Position numbers and translations under genes: made by a program. 64,000 nt of DNA from Chrysophaeum taylorii (lineage: Eukaryota; Sar; Pelagophyceae; Pelagomonadales; Pelagomonadaceae). The stretch is taken from positions 248,001 to 312,000 of the forward strand of contig JAQMWT010000391.1 in assembly GCA_029834535.1 (NCBI GenBank), given 5' to 3'. The number at the start of each line of letters is the position of its first letter. The stretch's first letter is position 1. The notes under the pieces are model-generated. The model worked only from the letters and a program-made list of their open reading frames with translations, searched no databases and was not told where the DNA came from. Shown here in pieces: positions 28,073 through 39,603 of the stretch.

Positions 28073-30141
28073 ATGATGATGATGCTATTGCTGCTATTTA
28101 TAGTCGCCGTGGCGGCGCGGCCGCGCGATCCAGCGAGGCGACGCGATGATCCAGCGCCCAGGCGGATCATTGGAGGCGTCGACGCGAAGAGCGGAAAGTT
28201 TCCCTGGAGCGTCTCGCTGTTAGCGTTGGAGTTCAACGCCTCTGAGGTACCGAGCCTTTGGGCGTATCAGATTTGCACGGGCGCATTGATAGCACCCGAG
28301 TGGGTCCTGACAGCGGTCAGTTTTGATGTGTGAAGTTGACGCCCTGCAGCCACTTTTGTGCTCGCTGCAGGCGCACTGCGTCGACGACGGCAACGCGCTG
28401 AGCGTACTCGTGGGTGCCGTCAGCCTCGACACCTGGTTCAAAGAGAAATTCGAGCGGAATTGCACGAATTATGAGCCCGAGTGGATCGACGTCGAAGAAA
28501 TTTTCGTTCACCCCAACTTTTGGCCTCGTCAATATTACTTGTTCAAACCAGGAGGTTATGACATCGCACTCTTGAAGCTGGGAACCGAGTCCAAGTTGCC
28601 GACCGCCAAACTAGCCACCGAGTCTCCAGACCCCGGCACTCTTGCCACGATTTTGGGATGGGGCGACACGATTGCGGCTGACGACGATAGAGTCGTGCCG
28701 TCGGTCTCGTTTCCCAACTCGCTTCAGTGGGCGCAAGTTCCAGTCGTTTCGGACGACGTGTGCGACGCGGCCGTGGACGGGATTGACCCCGAGGTCGAGA
28801 TATGCGCTGGCTTTGCCGAGGGTGGTGTCGACAGTTGCCAGGGCGACAGCGGCGGACCTATGCTCGTGAACGACGACGAGATATTTGGCGTTGTTTCGTG
28901 GGGCTTTGGTAAGTAAGAGAAAAAAAAAACGCCACCTTAAATGAACTCGAATGTCCGTAGGCTGCGCCAATCCCGATAGCTATGGTGTCTACAACGAGGT
29001 CCCGGCACTCCTCGAGTACATTGAAAATGTCTTGAATCAACCATTCGACTCGACGGTGGGTAAGTCGTGTGCGTCGAGCAACTCGACGACGACCGCGAAA
29101 GGCAATACCGCCGAGGACTGTTGGGCCAACTGTCGCAGCGTCCTCGGCGTCGGTCGTGTGTTGGCGGTCGAGTTACGAAGCAACGACGAGTGTACTTGCC
29201 ACGAGAGCTGTCCTTGTCTGAACACCGACGACGACGTCATCGAGATGTTGACGCGCGTCGAAGAGACGCCGTCGTCTTGCGCCGGCGATTTGGAATCACC
29301 AGCCAGTCAACTCGTGGGGACCGACTGTTTCAGCTCAGACGTCGTATCGACATCTGCGAGCGTCTCGTCTGTTGATGATTGTTGGACAGCCTGCAACACG
29401 GAGTACGACAACGTCGTCGCCGCGCACTTTATAGACGAGCGTTTCTCGACGATTTACAACGACTGCGCTTGCTACTTTTCCTGCGATTGCATCTCCTCGT
29501 TTGATGGTGACCTGTTGACCCGCGATGACCCCCCCGACGAGTGCGATGGGTTGAACACCACCTACGGCTACTACTACTATTATTACGCGGGCATCGACGA
29601 CGTCGAGCATCCCGAATTCGTGCTCGCGTCGTCCAACGAGACGAAATTTTGCGATTCGGATTTCGGGTCGTTGTTCGCTGGGATTTCGTCAATCGAAAGC
29701 TGCGTGGATACGTGCTACTTTTATTACGGTGACCCTATCCAGGCCGTCAACTACATACCGAGCATCGGATACTGTTTCTGCGAGTCGTCGTGCGACTGCC
29801 TCCGGGAATCGCCGGGGGGGTTCTCGTACTTCATTAAACTCAGATCTGATTTGTCTTTGCCGTCGCCTTGTGACTCGTACGACGAGGACGCGCTCACCGC
29901 GATCCAGGGGCTTTACTGCAAGAGTAATCTTGACGCGGTACTCGACGCCGAAATATACATCTGGCAAGACTGCTGGGATGGTTGCGTTGCGGAATACCAG
30001 GACACGGTTGCAGTTGACTATTTCGCCGACACCAAGCTTTGCTACTGCCAAAATTCCTGCGATTGTCTGCTGCAAGCCGACGATGCCGTTTTGCTCATCG
30101 AAGACGAGTCTCGACTCCCCGATTCCTCCCACTACTGCTGA
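28073..30141 (+). CDS. Secreted trypsin-like serine protease with four Cys-rich repeats (3 exons)
   Basis: Exons 28073-28315, 28371-28908 and 28961-30141 flank introns of 55 nt and 52 nt (GTAAGT...CCGTAG). The 653-residue product has a signal peptide (MMMMLLLLFIVAVAA), a propeptide and the activation site RRIIGG. It carries the complete S1 triad: His in LTAAHC (rebuilt exactly across intron 1), Asp in GYDIALLKL and Ser in CQGDSGGP. Asp six residues before that Ser predicts cleavage after Arg/Lys. The chymotrypsin fold closes with FGCANPDSYGVYNEVPALLEYI. The C-terminal 360 residues hold four tandem repeats of about 55 residues with the pattern C...DCW-x2-C...C-x-C-x3-C-x-C. They are probably disulfide-rich adhesion or substrate-binding units. 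I do not recognise the repeat family. Confidence 0.87.
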
Positions 30142-30168
30142 CCGATCACCGTCCTACACGTGGTGGCT

Positions 30169-30208
30169 GCCCCGCCCCGCCCCGCCTCGCCCCGCCCCGC
30201 CCCGCCCC
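30169..30208. repeat. (CCCCG)n minisatellite
   Basis: A near-perfect tract of CCCCG units with one T interruption lies about 30 bp past the protease stop, between the protease and the TBC gene. Confidence 0.9.
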
Positions 30209-30333
30209 AAGTAGTACCGACAAAAAGAGTTCGGCGTCTCCAGCAGCCAGCCAGCCAAAGCGCGTTGTTTGACTCGAATAACCCTCCATCACGTCTGCTG
30301 TCCCAACGACCGATTGGGTAACGGCGTGAAAAA

Positions 30334-31859
30334 ATGGAGGCCACGAAGTCGGCGATGGTCGCGTCGCACGCCGTGCTGCGTGCGAAGAAGGCCGTGGGCG
30401 ATTGCTTATTGGCGCGACAGGGGAACCAGGAGGAGGTGTCGAGGAAAAAAAGAGGCAAGGGGACGGAGAAGTCGTTGACGGTGTCGACGCTGCGGAAGGC
30501 TCTGGAAGAGGGAGGCTGGGCGAAGCTAGTGCGACTCGAGACATACGCGACGGTGCGTCGGTTCGAGCGACGCACCCGCGAGGAAGGCGAGCTGGAGGGT
30601 GTCGCGGTCGCGCGCGACGCATGGGAGAGATCCGTCGCCGACGAACTCGCGGCCGTCGAGAGCGAGGAGCCGAGCGAGCCACGGTTCTTGTACGACAGCG
30701 ACGATCTCCTCGAGGTGATCGCCAAGATAGCCTCGCCGGCAGCGCGACGGGGATCGTTGGGCGTCGTCGGTCTTCATTTACGCATGCCGCGGCTCGACGA
30801 TCTGAGAAAGACGTTCGCCGAGCTCGAACCCTCAAAACGACAGTACGGCGTAGACGACGTCTTTTCGGCCAAGCCCGGTCGCTTCGCCGACGAGTGGCAC
30901 GCCCTCGGACGCCGCTGCCTCGACGCCGGTCACGTCCCTGTCGTCCGCGCCTTTGCGACGCGCGGCGTTCCGCCCGCGCTCCGGCCGACGCTCTGGCGAG
31001 TTCTCCTCGGCCTCCCGGCGGTCGGCGGCAGGGCCGAGCAGGACTACTACGCTGTGCTCAGCCAAGCGACCGAGAAGAAGCAGGTCACCGATCACCTTCA
31101 CGAAATGGACGTCCAGCGCGTCGCCGACACCGACTACTACTTTCCCTTCGAGGAGGCCCTCAAGCACGTCGTCCTCGCCTTTTCTCGCGACGACAACTGG
31201 ATAGTCGACAATTGTGGTGGCGACCTCCCGCGACCCCATCGCGGCTTTGTGAGCTATGCGGCCCCCCTCACCTTCCTCTACGACGCCGAAGAACCTCTCT
31301 ACTTCGCGCTCCGCGCGATGTATGCCCGGTACTGGGCCCGCCTCAACCTCATCTCCTCCAAACCCGACACCCTCGTCCCGCTCTGCAAGCTCTTCGAGCA
31401 GCTCCTCGTCGACCACCATCCCCGCCTCTTCTTCCACCTCGTCAAAATCGGCATCGCCCCCCTCGCCATTGCCCTCCCCTGGATCCACTTCGCCTTCGTC
31501 TCCCTCCTCGACGTCGACCAGGTCCTCCTCGTCTGGGACCGCATCCTCGGTTTCGACACCCTCACCGTCCTCCCCGTCCTCGCCGCAGCCATCTTCCTCT
31601 ACCGCTCCGAGCAGCTCCTCGAGGCCACCACCGTCGGCGACGTCAAGGACATGTTCTCAGACTGCTCCATGCTCGCCGCCATCCCCCTCCTCCAGTGCGT
31701 CGACTCGCGTCGAAGAAGGGCTTGTTTGTTTTGTATTTCGTTTTGTTTTTGTTTTTTGTGGGTGTGCGAAAAAAAAAGAAAGCTTTCTTTTTGTTTGTTT
31801 GTTGCAGGCTCTTTCTGTGGCCCACGACCTCGTCGTCGTCGTCGTCGTCGTCGTCCTGA
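30334..31859 (+). CDS. TBC (Rab-GAP) domain protein, TBC1D19-like (2 exons)
   Basis: Exon 1 (30334-31694) and exon 2 (31808-31859) are joined across a 113-nt intron (GTGCGTC...TTGCAG), the longest in this window. The junction gives IPLLQLFLWPTT, the usual TBC1D19 ending, then a Ser run. N-terminal helices (residues 1-190) precede the TBC domain from GVPPALRPTLWRVLLGLP to the end. The TBC arginine-finger motif (I-x-x-D-x-x-R) appears degraded to DNWIVDNCGGDLPRPHRGF, as in TBC1D19-type proteins, so GAP activity is uncertain. Its stop lies only 38 bp before the next gene on the same strand. Confidence 0.8.
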
Positions 31860-31897
31860 GACCGTCCGACCGGCAGTCCGAGCGTGCAATACGGATC

Positions 31898-33145
31898 ATG
31901 CGCTGCGTGTTGCGCGGGATCTTCGGGACGACAACGACGCTCGCTTTGCAGGCATGGACAACGACGACGACGACGCGATTGGCGACGCGACGACATTCGA
32001 CATTCCTGGAACAGGCCGAGGCGTGGGGTGGTGCCTACCGGGCCGAAGTCAAGGAGGCGGCGCTCATCACGCAGTGTGCCGTGCGACTGTGCATGGACGT
32101 GGAGGAGTCGCTCAGCGTGGCGCGATCCGAGGCGGCGAGCGTCGGAACGGGGGTGTCGACGACGGTTTCCGGAACCGCGGCCGTGAAAGGTGACAGCACG
32201 CCCGTCACGGCCGCCGACTTTGGGATCCAGGGCTTCATCTCGGCGTCTCTGCAGCGCGCCTTCCCGTCAGACTTGTTTATGGGCGAGGAGGACGCGAGCG
32301 CGCTCCGGTCGGACGACGCGCTCCGCGAGAAATCGCACGACATGGCGGCGCGCATGGCGCGAGAGCGCGGTTTCGACCTCGACCAGACGACCTTTCTTGA
32401 TGCCGTCGACCGCGGACGCCTAGAGCTTTCCCCGGGAAAGCGAGTCTGGATCCTCGACCCCATCGACGGCACCAAAGGCCTCGTCACCGGCCAGGAGTAC
32501 GCGATCGGTCTCGCGCTCGTCGTCGACGGAGATCCCGTCGTCGGCGTCCTCGCCAACCCGAACAGGCCCGTCGTGCCAATCATGGTCGCCGTCAAGGGCG
32601 CCGGTATCAGGTTCTGGCCCTACGCCGGCTTTGGCTACATGCAGGACGAGTACCAACCCCCTTGGCAGCGCCAGAGCTACGACTACTCGAAGCTCGCGCC
32701 AGACGCCAAGGGCTCATGGGGCGAGCTCGGCTCCGCCCCCGCCACGCCCGCTGTCGACTACCCCCCCTTTCTCGTCAGCAGACCCGTCGACGCGGCCTCG
32801 CCCCTCCCCTTCGGCCCGATGGCCGCCCCTTCCGAACTTTGCTGCGGCGCGCTCGTAAAGTACTTTGCGGTTGCCAGCGGAGAGGCTGCCGCCTTCATCA
32901 TGTTCGAGGCCAACCTCAAATCCTGGGACCACGCCCCCGGCGTACTCTGCGTCCTCGAATCCGGCGGCACCTGCGTCGACGCTCGAAACCAGCCTATCAA
33001 ATTCTACGACCGCGCCTTCGCCGTCGACGGCGCTATCGTCGCTTTCGCCAAAGCCGCCGACACCAAGACCCGCCAGCTCGTCACAGCCTCCGTCCTCGAC
33101 GCTCTCCGAGCAACATCATCATCGTCAAGCGCTCCTTCGGACTAG
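31898..33145 (+). CDS. PAP phosphatase / inositol monophosphatase family enzyme (SAL1/HAL2-like)
   Basis: All metal-site signatures of the lithium-sensitive phosphatase family are present in order: DSTPVTAADFG, GEEDAS, WILDPIDGTKGLVTGQEYAIGLALV and WDHAPGVLCVLESGG. HAL2/SAL1 proteins remove the 3'-phosphate of 3'-phosphoadenosine 5'-phosphate, the by-product of sulfotransferases. The DPIDGTKGL form and the long insert before it favour that assignment over a plain inositol monophosphatase. The N terminus (MRCVLRGIFG, Thr/Arg-rich) looks like an organelle-targeting presequence. The start is the ATG at 31898. The frame stays open upstream through the TBC intron region, which I do not count as coding. 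Low-complexity Ser near the C terminus is encoded by a TCA/TCG repeat. Confidence 0.83.
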   Translation: MRCVLRGIFGTTTTLALQAWTTTTTTRLATRRHSTFLEQAEAWGGAYRAEVKEAALITQCAVRLCMDVEESLSVARSEAASVGTGVSTTVSGTAAVKGDSTPVTAADFGIQGFISASLQRAFPSDLFMGEEDASALRSDDALREKSHDMAARMARERGFDLDQTTFLDAVDRGRLELSPGKRVWILDPIDGTKGLVTGQEYAIGLALVVDGDPVVGVLANPNRPVVPIMVAVKGAGIRFWPYAGFGYMQDEYQPPWQRQSYDYSKLAPDAKGSWGELGSAPATPAVDYPPFLVSRPVDAASPLPFGPMAAPSELCCGALVKYFAVASGEAAAFIMFEANLKSWDHAPGVLCVLESGGTCVDARNQPIKFYDRAFAVDGAIVAFAKAADTKTRQLVTASVLDALRATSSSSSAPSD

Positions 33146-33779
33146 AGTTTACCGCGGCTCGCTTCTCGCGCAACGTAATCGCCGTTCGTTCGCTCGGTCG
33201 AAGGTTTCTGCAGTCCCCGTCTTCGCGCGTGTGAACGTTCCCGCTCGCGCAACGACCTCTATATCGTCCGCTGTTTGCTGTTCATGTACTCTGGCTCCTA
33301 TCAGAGTAGGCTGTAGCACGCATGGAGATTGGTCGTTAGCCGTGGTCGCGAGAAGATCCCTCCCGCCTGGTGTAGTGATATAATACTTGAATTGGAGTAG
33401 CTAAAGAAGATCTCCCTGGTAACTATCGAGAGCAAGTCGGCGCGCGAAGCCGAGCTCGGATTTTTGGTATTTGACTTTTGTCTCGAAGTCGTTCGTTCGT
33501 TCACGGGACCTCCTAGGCCGGGAAAAGGACACGGAAACGGATGGAGCAAAGGAGGGACACGCAAGGCAAAAAAGATGGTCGATGCAGAGGGAAGATATTA
33601 TTGGAATGGGGAGGTCGAGGCCATCGCCGGAACGTGGGGATTCGAATAATAGTCGACTGCGACATATCAAAGGTGCGGAACGCGGAGCGAAGTGTTGGGG
33701 GGGAATAGAGGGCACAAGAGAGTCGCATTAGAGGCTGACTGGCTAGTTAGGTGGCAGCCCGACAGCACCTGGTTTGTTT
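33146..33779. other. Intergenic region, no gene seen
   Basis: This 630-bp interval lies between the PAP phosphatase-like gene and the 3' end of a reverse-transcriptase element. Short open frames on both strands lack motifs. It marks the left border of the transposon-rich block. Confidence 0.45.
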
Positions 33780-36700
33780 TTAAAAGGCGACTGTTAAAAT
33801 GGGGCGGGTCGTAGCAACCACTAAATATAGGTTTGGAGGGTGGCAAGGGAGTGAGGGCAGCACGTACCCGGCAGACGTCTGAGCGGGCATCCCCGGAGAG
33901 CTAAAGCGGGGCCGTCCCCGAGTCGTGGGGGGAAGGCGAAGAGAGGAGAGGGCCTGCCTACAAGACGTACACGTCCTGCCACTAGATGTACGAGCGACAG
34001 GGGGTGGATGGAGACCTGGTGAGCAGGCGGGCTGGGTTGGGCTGCAACCCCAGGCGGCGACGTGGCTGACTCGGAGAGCGGTGAGGGCGCAGCGAACCTG
34101 GCCCAAGGCTGCAGCGGCCGAGGTAGCCTCCGTGACGTCAGCGCAGCCGCTATTCACCCGCGTCCGCTCAGCACAACGCGTGGCACGAATGTGTAGGAGC
34201 TTGAGGCACGCCTCGCTGAAGGCGCCGAAGGCCGTGGTCGTTGCCGTAGGTGCGAAGGCGCTGCGCGACAAAGAGACCGTGGTGCCTGCCTGCCTGCGCG
34301 AGAGTGTCGTCGACGTCGTAAGGGCGGCGAACGCAGTCGCCGAGGAATAGAAACCGCGCAGAGAGCTTGTCGACAGTGGAGGGATTGAAAAGGTGGAGAG
34401 CTCCTCGTGGCCCGGGCGTCTTGAATTCGTGGACGTGCTCGCGGTTGAGCGCGACGAGGATGTCGCAAACGGCATGGCGCTAGGTAAGGTTTTCACGGCA
34501 CCAGCTGTGACCTCTCGCACCAGCCGTAGAGGTGCGAGCGTACGGCAGGAGCGGCGACGACGACAAATTTGCCGAAGACTTTGGATTGGAACACCTGCCT
34601 CGCAACGATGAGGTAGAGCATGTCGTCGCGCCAGACTGTCAGCACTGGGTCGCGATTGACGTGGAGGTTGTGGATGGGGATGAGGCAACCGCGCGCGTCA
34701 AATAGTACATCGGTGCCCTGAATGCAGGTGGTAACCACGATGCCCTCGCGCGCCCGAGACTGAAACCAAAGTATCAAGCGGTCATCTCAGCCCTTCACCG
34801 GTAGGGGAAACAAAACGAGGTTGGGTAAAGAAGTGATCCCAAGACGACGCTGCAACCCGCATCGTCGATCGAAAGCGAGGCCACCCGTCGCCAGGGGCTC
34901 AGCTCCGCGAGGCGCCTCGCGCTGAAAGACGAAACAACGCTGGAGCTTGGGAACGAGCATGGGCGCCTGAGCAGCAGCCGGGTGAACTTACACTTCGGCG
35001 GGTTGTTGTGCGCCGAGGGCGTCTCGAAGGTCGACGAGGACGCCCATGAAGACGATCGAGCTCGCGGGCCAGGTCGTCGACGGGGGGGTCGTCGACGAGC
35101 TGGGCGTTGGCGAGATCTCTTATCGCCACCGTGCAAAGTATCGACGTACGGAGGCAGCGCCGGTCCCATACATCCTCGAGGGCCAATGCCAGGCCACAGC
35201 CGAAGACGACGAGGTGGCGCCACCAGCGCATCTTATTGCCGGCACCGGAAGAATCGGCGCCCAAGACCGTAGCGAGGCAGGGTAGATATCCAGGGGCCTC
35301 GATGACGCCAGCTGAGTTGACGCGGTCAATGAGGTGCTGGAGGGCCTTCCGACAAAGGCGGCAGGGGCGAGAGCGGATACCACTGCCGCCAGCTCACGCG
35401 AGAATACAGAGGCGTCTGACGACTGACATCAAAGATCCGAAAGGCCGCGGCGCCGAGGGCGGCGACGACGAAGTTGAGGACGGCGTTGTCGAAGCGGCGG
35501 AGCGCGCCAATCGTTGGGTAGCAATGCAGCTCAGCGTAGTCCATGCGCCAGGCCGGACTGGCAGGAGCCGGTACGGAATCACAGAGGAAAATCACGCAGT
35601 TGGGGCAGAGGCGAGGGACGAGGACGGACTTGTTGATGTTGGACTGCCACCGCGCGCGGTCTTGTGCGAGGTCGTGCAAAAGCGTCGCAGGCCGCGGACG
35701 TGTTGGTCCACGAACAATCGACCTGTCCGTCGCGTTCTGCCCAATCGAGCGAACCCCTTCCCAGCGCGGACTTTCCGAGTGCTAACCGGCCAGCCCGGGA
35801 GGCGAGCAGGCACCGTCTCACTCCGGGACGGCCGGGGCCGCCGCAGGGAGCAAGCGTATTAGGCGCCGTCCTCCATCGCAACCAACGGTTAGCGATGGCA
35901 GGGTTCAAGTAGCTCGCATTATCGTCGACTTCGCGCGGCAAAAAGGATACGACATTCTTGTCCACGGCGGGCCCACGACAGGCACGTCGTACACAACGAC
36001 GCCGTTGGCAACAACAGGGATGCTGGAAAACGTGCGCGGGGTGGGTATGGAGACCTGCACCAAGCGCCAGACATAACGCCGCGCACTCATACGGGCGGAC
36101 TTCCTCGCCGGTAGATTGGATGAAACGGGCACGCCGCAGGAGAGTCTCGACAACTTCACGATGAGAACCAGAGGAGACGCAGTTGTCCACACCAAAACGC
36201 ACGTAGCCGCCACACGCACACAAGCAGAAATCGATGGCCCGTGTCGGTCGTCGAGCAGCGTAGGTGCCGGCCACCTTCCTAGAGTCGAAATGTACGCGAG
36301 CGAGGCCTATCTGGCCGTAGACCGCTACCTTGGACGTCGACCGAAGTTGCTCGAACATGAAATGGCTGGAGGCCCGCAACTTGGTATTGGCATTGTGGCC
36401 GAGCTTGTCCACGAGACTTGAGCTTGTTGAAGGCATTGCGTTTGTCGCGCTTGATGATGACCTCGTCGGGATACTGCTCCGGACGACGCTAAAGACCTGG
36501 CACGAGGGACCGCCCTCAAAACACACCGCGATGTCAATCAGATACAACGCCTCAGAAGACAACTCAGAGTGGAAGGTCTCGCACGAGGCGACATCCCCTG
36601 GCATGGCGGAAGACGGTACCCATACCGATAGGGCGCACGTCGGGCGCGCGGCTAGAGTCGGCGGCGGGGTGTTCGACCAGCGGTTTTAGAGTCACGGCGG

Positions 36701-37205
36701 CGGCTGTGAAGAAGTATAAATCGGGCAACGGTCCACGAACGAACAAGGTCTCAAAGTCGTCGATTTTCTCTGTCACCTAGCGCGCCCGGACGTTGCTCAG
36801 AGAGGAATTCGTTGCGGCGCTGGTCGGAGCCTATGCTCACCTTTGCCGGAGCGTTCAATAGGATTCGCGTTAGGCAATGGAGTTGTGTCGCGAGTCCCTG
36901 CGAGTGGATGGGAAATGTATCGATGACCTCCTTACGCGCGGAATGCTCAAAGATGAGAAGACGTTGGGGTGGCACGCGTCGGCGACAACGAGGCTGCTGG
37001 CATCACGCCCGAGAGAGGTTGCCAGATTCCGCCAGCGCGCGAATGCCGCCGTGCTGGCGGGCGCACATGGGAGCGCACGCGAGGCACGTCGTCGAAAAAA
37101 ACGTCAGTGAGGAGGTCATAGCGCCGAGCTGCAAAGGCCGCAAAATGGTAGGCGAGCACGTCAGGCCAACGACGATTACCAGTTTGTTATTGTGTAGCAC
37201 AGAAG
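33780..37205 (-). mobile_element. Degenerate reverse-transcriptase element, non-LTR (LINE)-like
   Basis: Minus-strand frames carry scattered reverse-transcriptase signatures: PDVRPIGMGTVF (about 36615-36650) resembles the R-P-I-A-V-G motif of certain non-LTR reverse transcriptases, and IIKRDKRNAFNK (about 36420-36470) matches the catalytic D-x-x-N-A-F-N motif A. A downstream section ending at about 33780 (CALTALRVSHVAAW...) is shared with the nested copy at 43654-44096. The element is broken with many breaks and looks old. No long terminal repeats are seen. The 3' end reads TTTTAACAGTCGCC on the minus strand. Family assignment is uncertain, and the 5' limit near 37205 is only where coding traces stop. 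Confidence 0.55.
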
Positions 37206-37989
37206 AGGGTAACTGTTCAGGATGAGGACTTGTTCCGTAGTACTACGTAGAGGTTAAGGATAAAGAGGCACAATAGGTACTTCTAGGGACGTGCAATTAT
37301 GAGCGTTGGTGTTGCTGTTTGGCGATAGGTGTCACGATAGTGCCGAACAATTCATGGGTAGGGTGACAGACAATTCGGACAAATTCGACAATCCCGACCA
37401 TGTGGAGGACTCAGCAGATAGTTAGAGGGGGTCGACTTCGGCCGTTGCCGCTACAACTCGAGAGAGAAAGCGCCGTCGGAACCGACAACCGACTCGAGCA
37501 TCGCCAAATCTAACAAAAAACCTCCAACGACTCTTAGCGGATAGGGAATTCTGATTCCCAACGGAACACCGAATCAGAACTGCGTCAGGATACAATTAAT
37601 ATATATTGCATGGAGGAGGGGTCACGAGATGTGGCCTTTATCTTCCGTTGAAAGATGGCAGATGTTCAGGATATTTCTTGAGCAGATGATGCAGTTCACT
37701 GGTCGATTATTTGCTCTTCTGAATTATGACGTCAAGCTAAGTTAAGGATACGAAGGCTCCTTTGTATACTATCCCGAGAGGAGTTGGCTAATTCTGGAGT
37801 ATAGTACTTTGATGCTTAACTGCCGCTAACATGTCTACTTGGATTCGTCAATGCCCTCAACTGTACGTACGGTAGGTATTTCCGACGGCCGCCGACTCCC
37901 TGCATAGCAGCGGCGCACTGTAACCTATCTCGGAAGGATGTGCACTCATCGCTCGGTGTGAGGTACGCGGCACGTCGGCTCGGGAGGAC
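37206..37989. other. Intergenic region, AT-richer, no gene seen
   Basis: About 780 bp upstream of the AP2-domain gene. Composition is less GC-rich than the host genes, and open frames are few and short. It should include the AP2 gene promoter. I see no recognisable repeat or RNA gene. Confidence 0.45.
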
Positions 37990-39603
37990 ATGGACGGCTC
38001 CCGGGTTCCTATCGACGCCGAGGATTGCTTCGCGCGACACGCCGATGACTCGGAACAAGAGATCGCGCGAGGGGAGGTGTTGAATTCGGAAGAGGTAATG
38101 CACGAGGCGAAGAGGCGTCGCTGTGTCGCCGGAGACGATGGTACGCGAACACTCGCGTCTTTTGTTGATTCATTCTTTGGCGCCGCCGCCTCTCACGCGT
38201 CGCGCTCTCAGGAGATGCTATCGAGCGTGGAAGCACGGGTACGGAGGCACAAGTCTCCGTCGGCGGCGCGTCCAAGGACGACGCTGCGCACGCCGAAACA
38301 CAACAAGGGGATCCTCCTCCGAGGCCTCTTGGAAACTCGGCTCCCATGGAATCGCGAGCAAAATGCGGAGCGAAACGCCTCGACGACGAAGACGACGACG
38401 AGAGGAGCAAGGACGTTGCGAACGTCGCGCGCGCGATGTGCCTGCTCCCCAGCTCGACGAGGCCTCCGGCTTCGCCTCAATACTCGGGCGAGTCGACATC
38501 AGGTATGTCCGCGCGTCGCGCGTTGCTCGCGCGTCTACGCGCGTGACGCCTCGCAGGAGCGGCCCCGAAATCTGCTGTTTCACAAGGGACGGCATCCGCG
38601 TCGCCTGAGGTTCAAAAATCAAACAAAGTCGCCGCAAAGCGCGAGGTGCGTTGCCTTTCCTTGCTGCTGCGAGTTGGTCCATGCTTTCTCGAGCGCAGGA
38701 CTCGCTGCGCACGCTCGTCGCCCTCGGGTTCCATCGCGATCCGTTTCACGATGGCAAGCAGATGCCACAAAGCCGTTTCAAGGGATGGTACGTCGAGGAG
38801 CGAGGGTTGCTTGTTGTGTGAGCCCCCTTCTCTCGCAGCTACTACGTGCTCGGTGGCCGATGGGAGTCCAAAATCACGTACAAATCGAAGACCCGACACA
38901 TTGGAACGTTCGACTCCGAGATCCAGGCCGCGCTCGCGTACGGGTTCCAGCGTAACATAATAAAAGTCGCAAAGTGGAGTGTCATGCGTCTCCTTTGTTG
39001 CTTTAGGTTCGACGCGAAAGCTCACGAGCTGGGCGTGCCGCAAAGGAGCAACTTTCTTTACGATCAAGAAGGCAACCTGATAGCCGAAGATCCCCAAGGA
39101 GGTACGATGTCATGATGCTTTCGTCGATTCTTCGACGCCCGTATGACGCAGGTGCTCGCCGCGCTCGTAATCGCATGGTGTCCCGACCTCCGCCCGTACG
39201 CGCTCGCCGACCGAACGACCCGATGCCGATGCCGCCCCCGGCCAGCGCCCATCATCCGCATCATCATCACATGCATCGTGGCATGGGGGGCTACATGCCG
39301 CACGCGCACTATGACATACCGCATCCACCACCGGCCGCGTGGGGGTACGAACGCGCGAGACGAGTCAACCACGCGGCCATCATCCCGCACCCGATGCCGC
39401 GGGGCGACTGGCCTCAGCATGCTAGGATGCCTGAAGTTCCGGTGCGTTGCGACGACTACTCGCGCCAGCCACCGAGCAGCAAAGTTCATCCGATAGTCGC
39501 AAACGCTGGGGACGAGTGGATGCCTGCTGATCATTCCGGCGCGAGATTCCACGGGCCCCCGAGCTACCCATCGAATCAAAGCTCGCGAACCTTCGTCATC
39601 TAG
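37990..39603 (+). CDS. AP2/ERF-domain transcription factor (7 exons)
   Basis: My model joins 37990-38140, 38212-38502, 38557-38645, 38699-38787, 38839-38937, 39007-39101 and 39152-39603. All six introns (50-71 nt) have GT donors (GTACG, GTATG, GTGCG) and AG acceptors and keep frame. The junctions rebuild one AP2 DNA-binding domain: SRFKGCYYVLGGRWESKITY, then KTRHIGTFDSEIQAALAFDA, then KAHELG, where Y/F-D-A-x-A follows the third strand as in plant and algal AP2 domains. The N-terminal half is acidic and Ser/Ala-rich. The last exon is rich in His, Met and Pro, consistent with an activation region. It sits between transposon remnants, unlike most host genes here. Confidence 0.8.

Noticed and set aside
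30402-31859. 485-codon frame overlapping the TBC gene in another phase
   Set aside because: Arg/Pro/Ser-rich shadow; only its last few codons are real, as the spliced TBC exon 2.
33780-37205. Long terminal repeats around the reverse-transcriptase element
   Set aside because: No direct repeats of useful length were found at its ends; truncated copies with a common 3' end fit a non-LTR element better.
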